From: Winogradskyella sp.
GTDB lineage: Bacteria > Bacteroidota > Bacteroidia > Flavobacteriales > Flavobacteriaceae
Reading direction: 5' to 3'
Assembly: GCA_013002225.1 (NCBI GenBank)
Contig: JABDKL010000160.1
Location: forward strand, 1-33,553
Length of the DNA: 33,553 bases
The position numbers and the translations under genes are program-made. The notes under the pieces were generated by a model, which saw only the letters and a list, made by a program, of their open reading frames with translations, did not search any database and was not told the origin of the DNA. Shown here piece by piece: positions 33,400 through 33,553 of the stretch (the stretch's first letter is position 1; every line of letters begins with the position of its first letter).

Positions 33400-33553
33400 A
33401 CAATAAGCCTACGGGTTATTAGTACTACTCGGCTATGACATTACTGCCTTTACACCTGTAGCCTATCGACGTGGTAATCTCCCACGACCCTTTAAAGAAA
33501 TCTCATCTTGTGGTGGGTTTCGCGCTTATATGCTTTCAGCGCTTATCCCTTCC
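33400..33553 (-). rRNA. rrl: 23S ribosomal RNA, 3' end (partial)
   Basis: The minus strand carries the conserved 3' end of 23S rRNA, from GGAAGGGATAAGCGCTGAAA through GCATATAAGCGCGAAACCC to GTACTAATAACCCGTAGGC. It runs off the window edge, so only about 150 of some 2,900 bases are present. The 3' boundary near 33400 is estimated from the alignment of the last conserved words and may be off by about 10 bases. Confidence 0.92.

Noticed and set aside
1-33553. CRISPR arrays, insertion sequences, toxin-antitoxin pairs, anti-phage systems and riboswitches
   Set aside because: I looked for regular short repeats, transposase motifs, small paired genes and known leader motifs on both strands and recognised none.

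Overview
The window comes from a Bacteroidota genome, most probably a member of the family Flavobacteriaceae. The evidence is the type IX secretion and gliding genes porU, porV and gldJ, a PafA-type alkaline phosphatase, AT-rich spacers without Shine-Dalgarno sequences, and repeated matches to the Bacteroidota promoter consensus (-33 TTTG, 19-21 bases, -7 TANNTTTG). Almost everything is core chromosome. I see no transposase, integrase, phage gene, CRISPR array or defence locus, and no system that I would call new.

Layout, left part (1 to about 25.5 kb, AT-rich). The 3' end of gcvP is followed by a small co-directional set of a KAS III-like condensing enzyme, a methyltransferase and a family 2 glycosyltransferase. 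This set converges on pafA. An MlaE/MlaF lipid-transport pair converges on a minus-strand operon of a SprT-like protease, a mannose-1-phosphate guanylyltransferase and a DUF389 membrane protein. The DnaJ-type co-chaperone cbpA and its modulator cbpM follow on the plus strand. A minus-strand block then holds an M28 peptidase lipoprotein with a short-chain dehydrogenase, the pyruvate dehydrogenase genes pdhA-pdhC, cdd, and the type IX secretion genes porU-porV. gldJ is divergent from porU and is followed by murF and a VTT-domain membrane protein.

Layout, right part (25.5 to 33.55 kb). Two minus-strand tRNA-Val genes (anticodons GAC and TAC) lie between the halves. Next come the tight operon exbB-exbD-tonB-folC, the antiporter gene nhaD, anmK, a divergent acyl-CoA dehydrogenase, and the 3' end of a minus-strand rRNA operon (partial 23S, 5S, strong terminator).

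The genes cover outer-membrane and envelope work (type IX secretion, gliding, lipid transport, TonB energisation, murein synthesis and recycling) and central metabolism (glycine cleavage, pyruvate dehydrogenase, folate, acyl-CoA oxidation).

The most notable signal is a step in base composition at the tRNA-Val pair. Sampled lines are about 34% GC on the left and about 44% on the right. This could be an assembly join between two related organisms, an old recombination between the tRNA and rRNA loci, or native variation. Secondary points are a consensus porV promoter lying across the end of porU, three perfect inverted repeats in the porU/gldJ divergent spacer, and the uncharacterised KAS III-methyltransferase-glycosyltransferase set.
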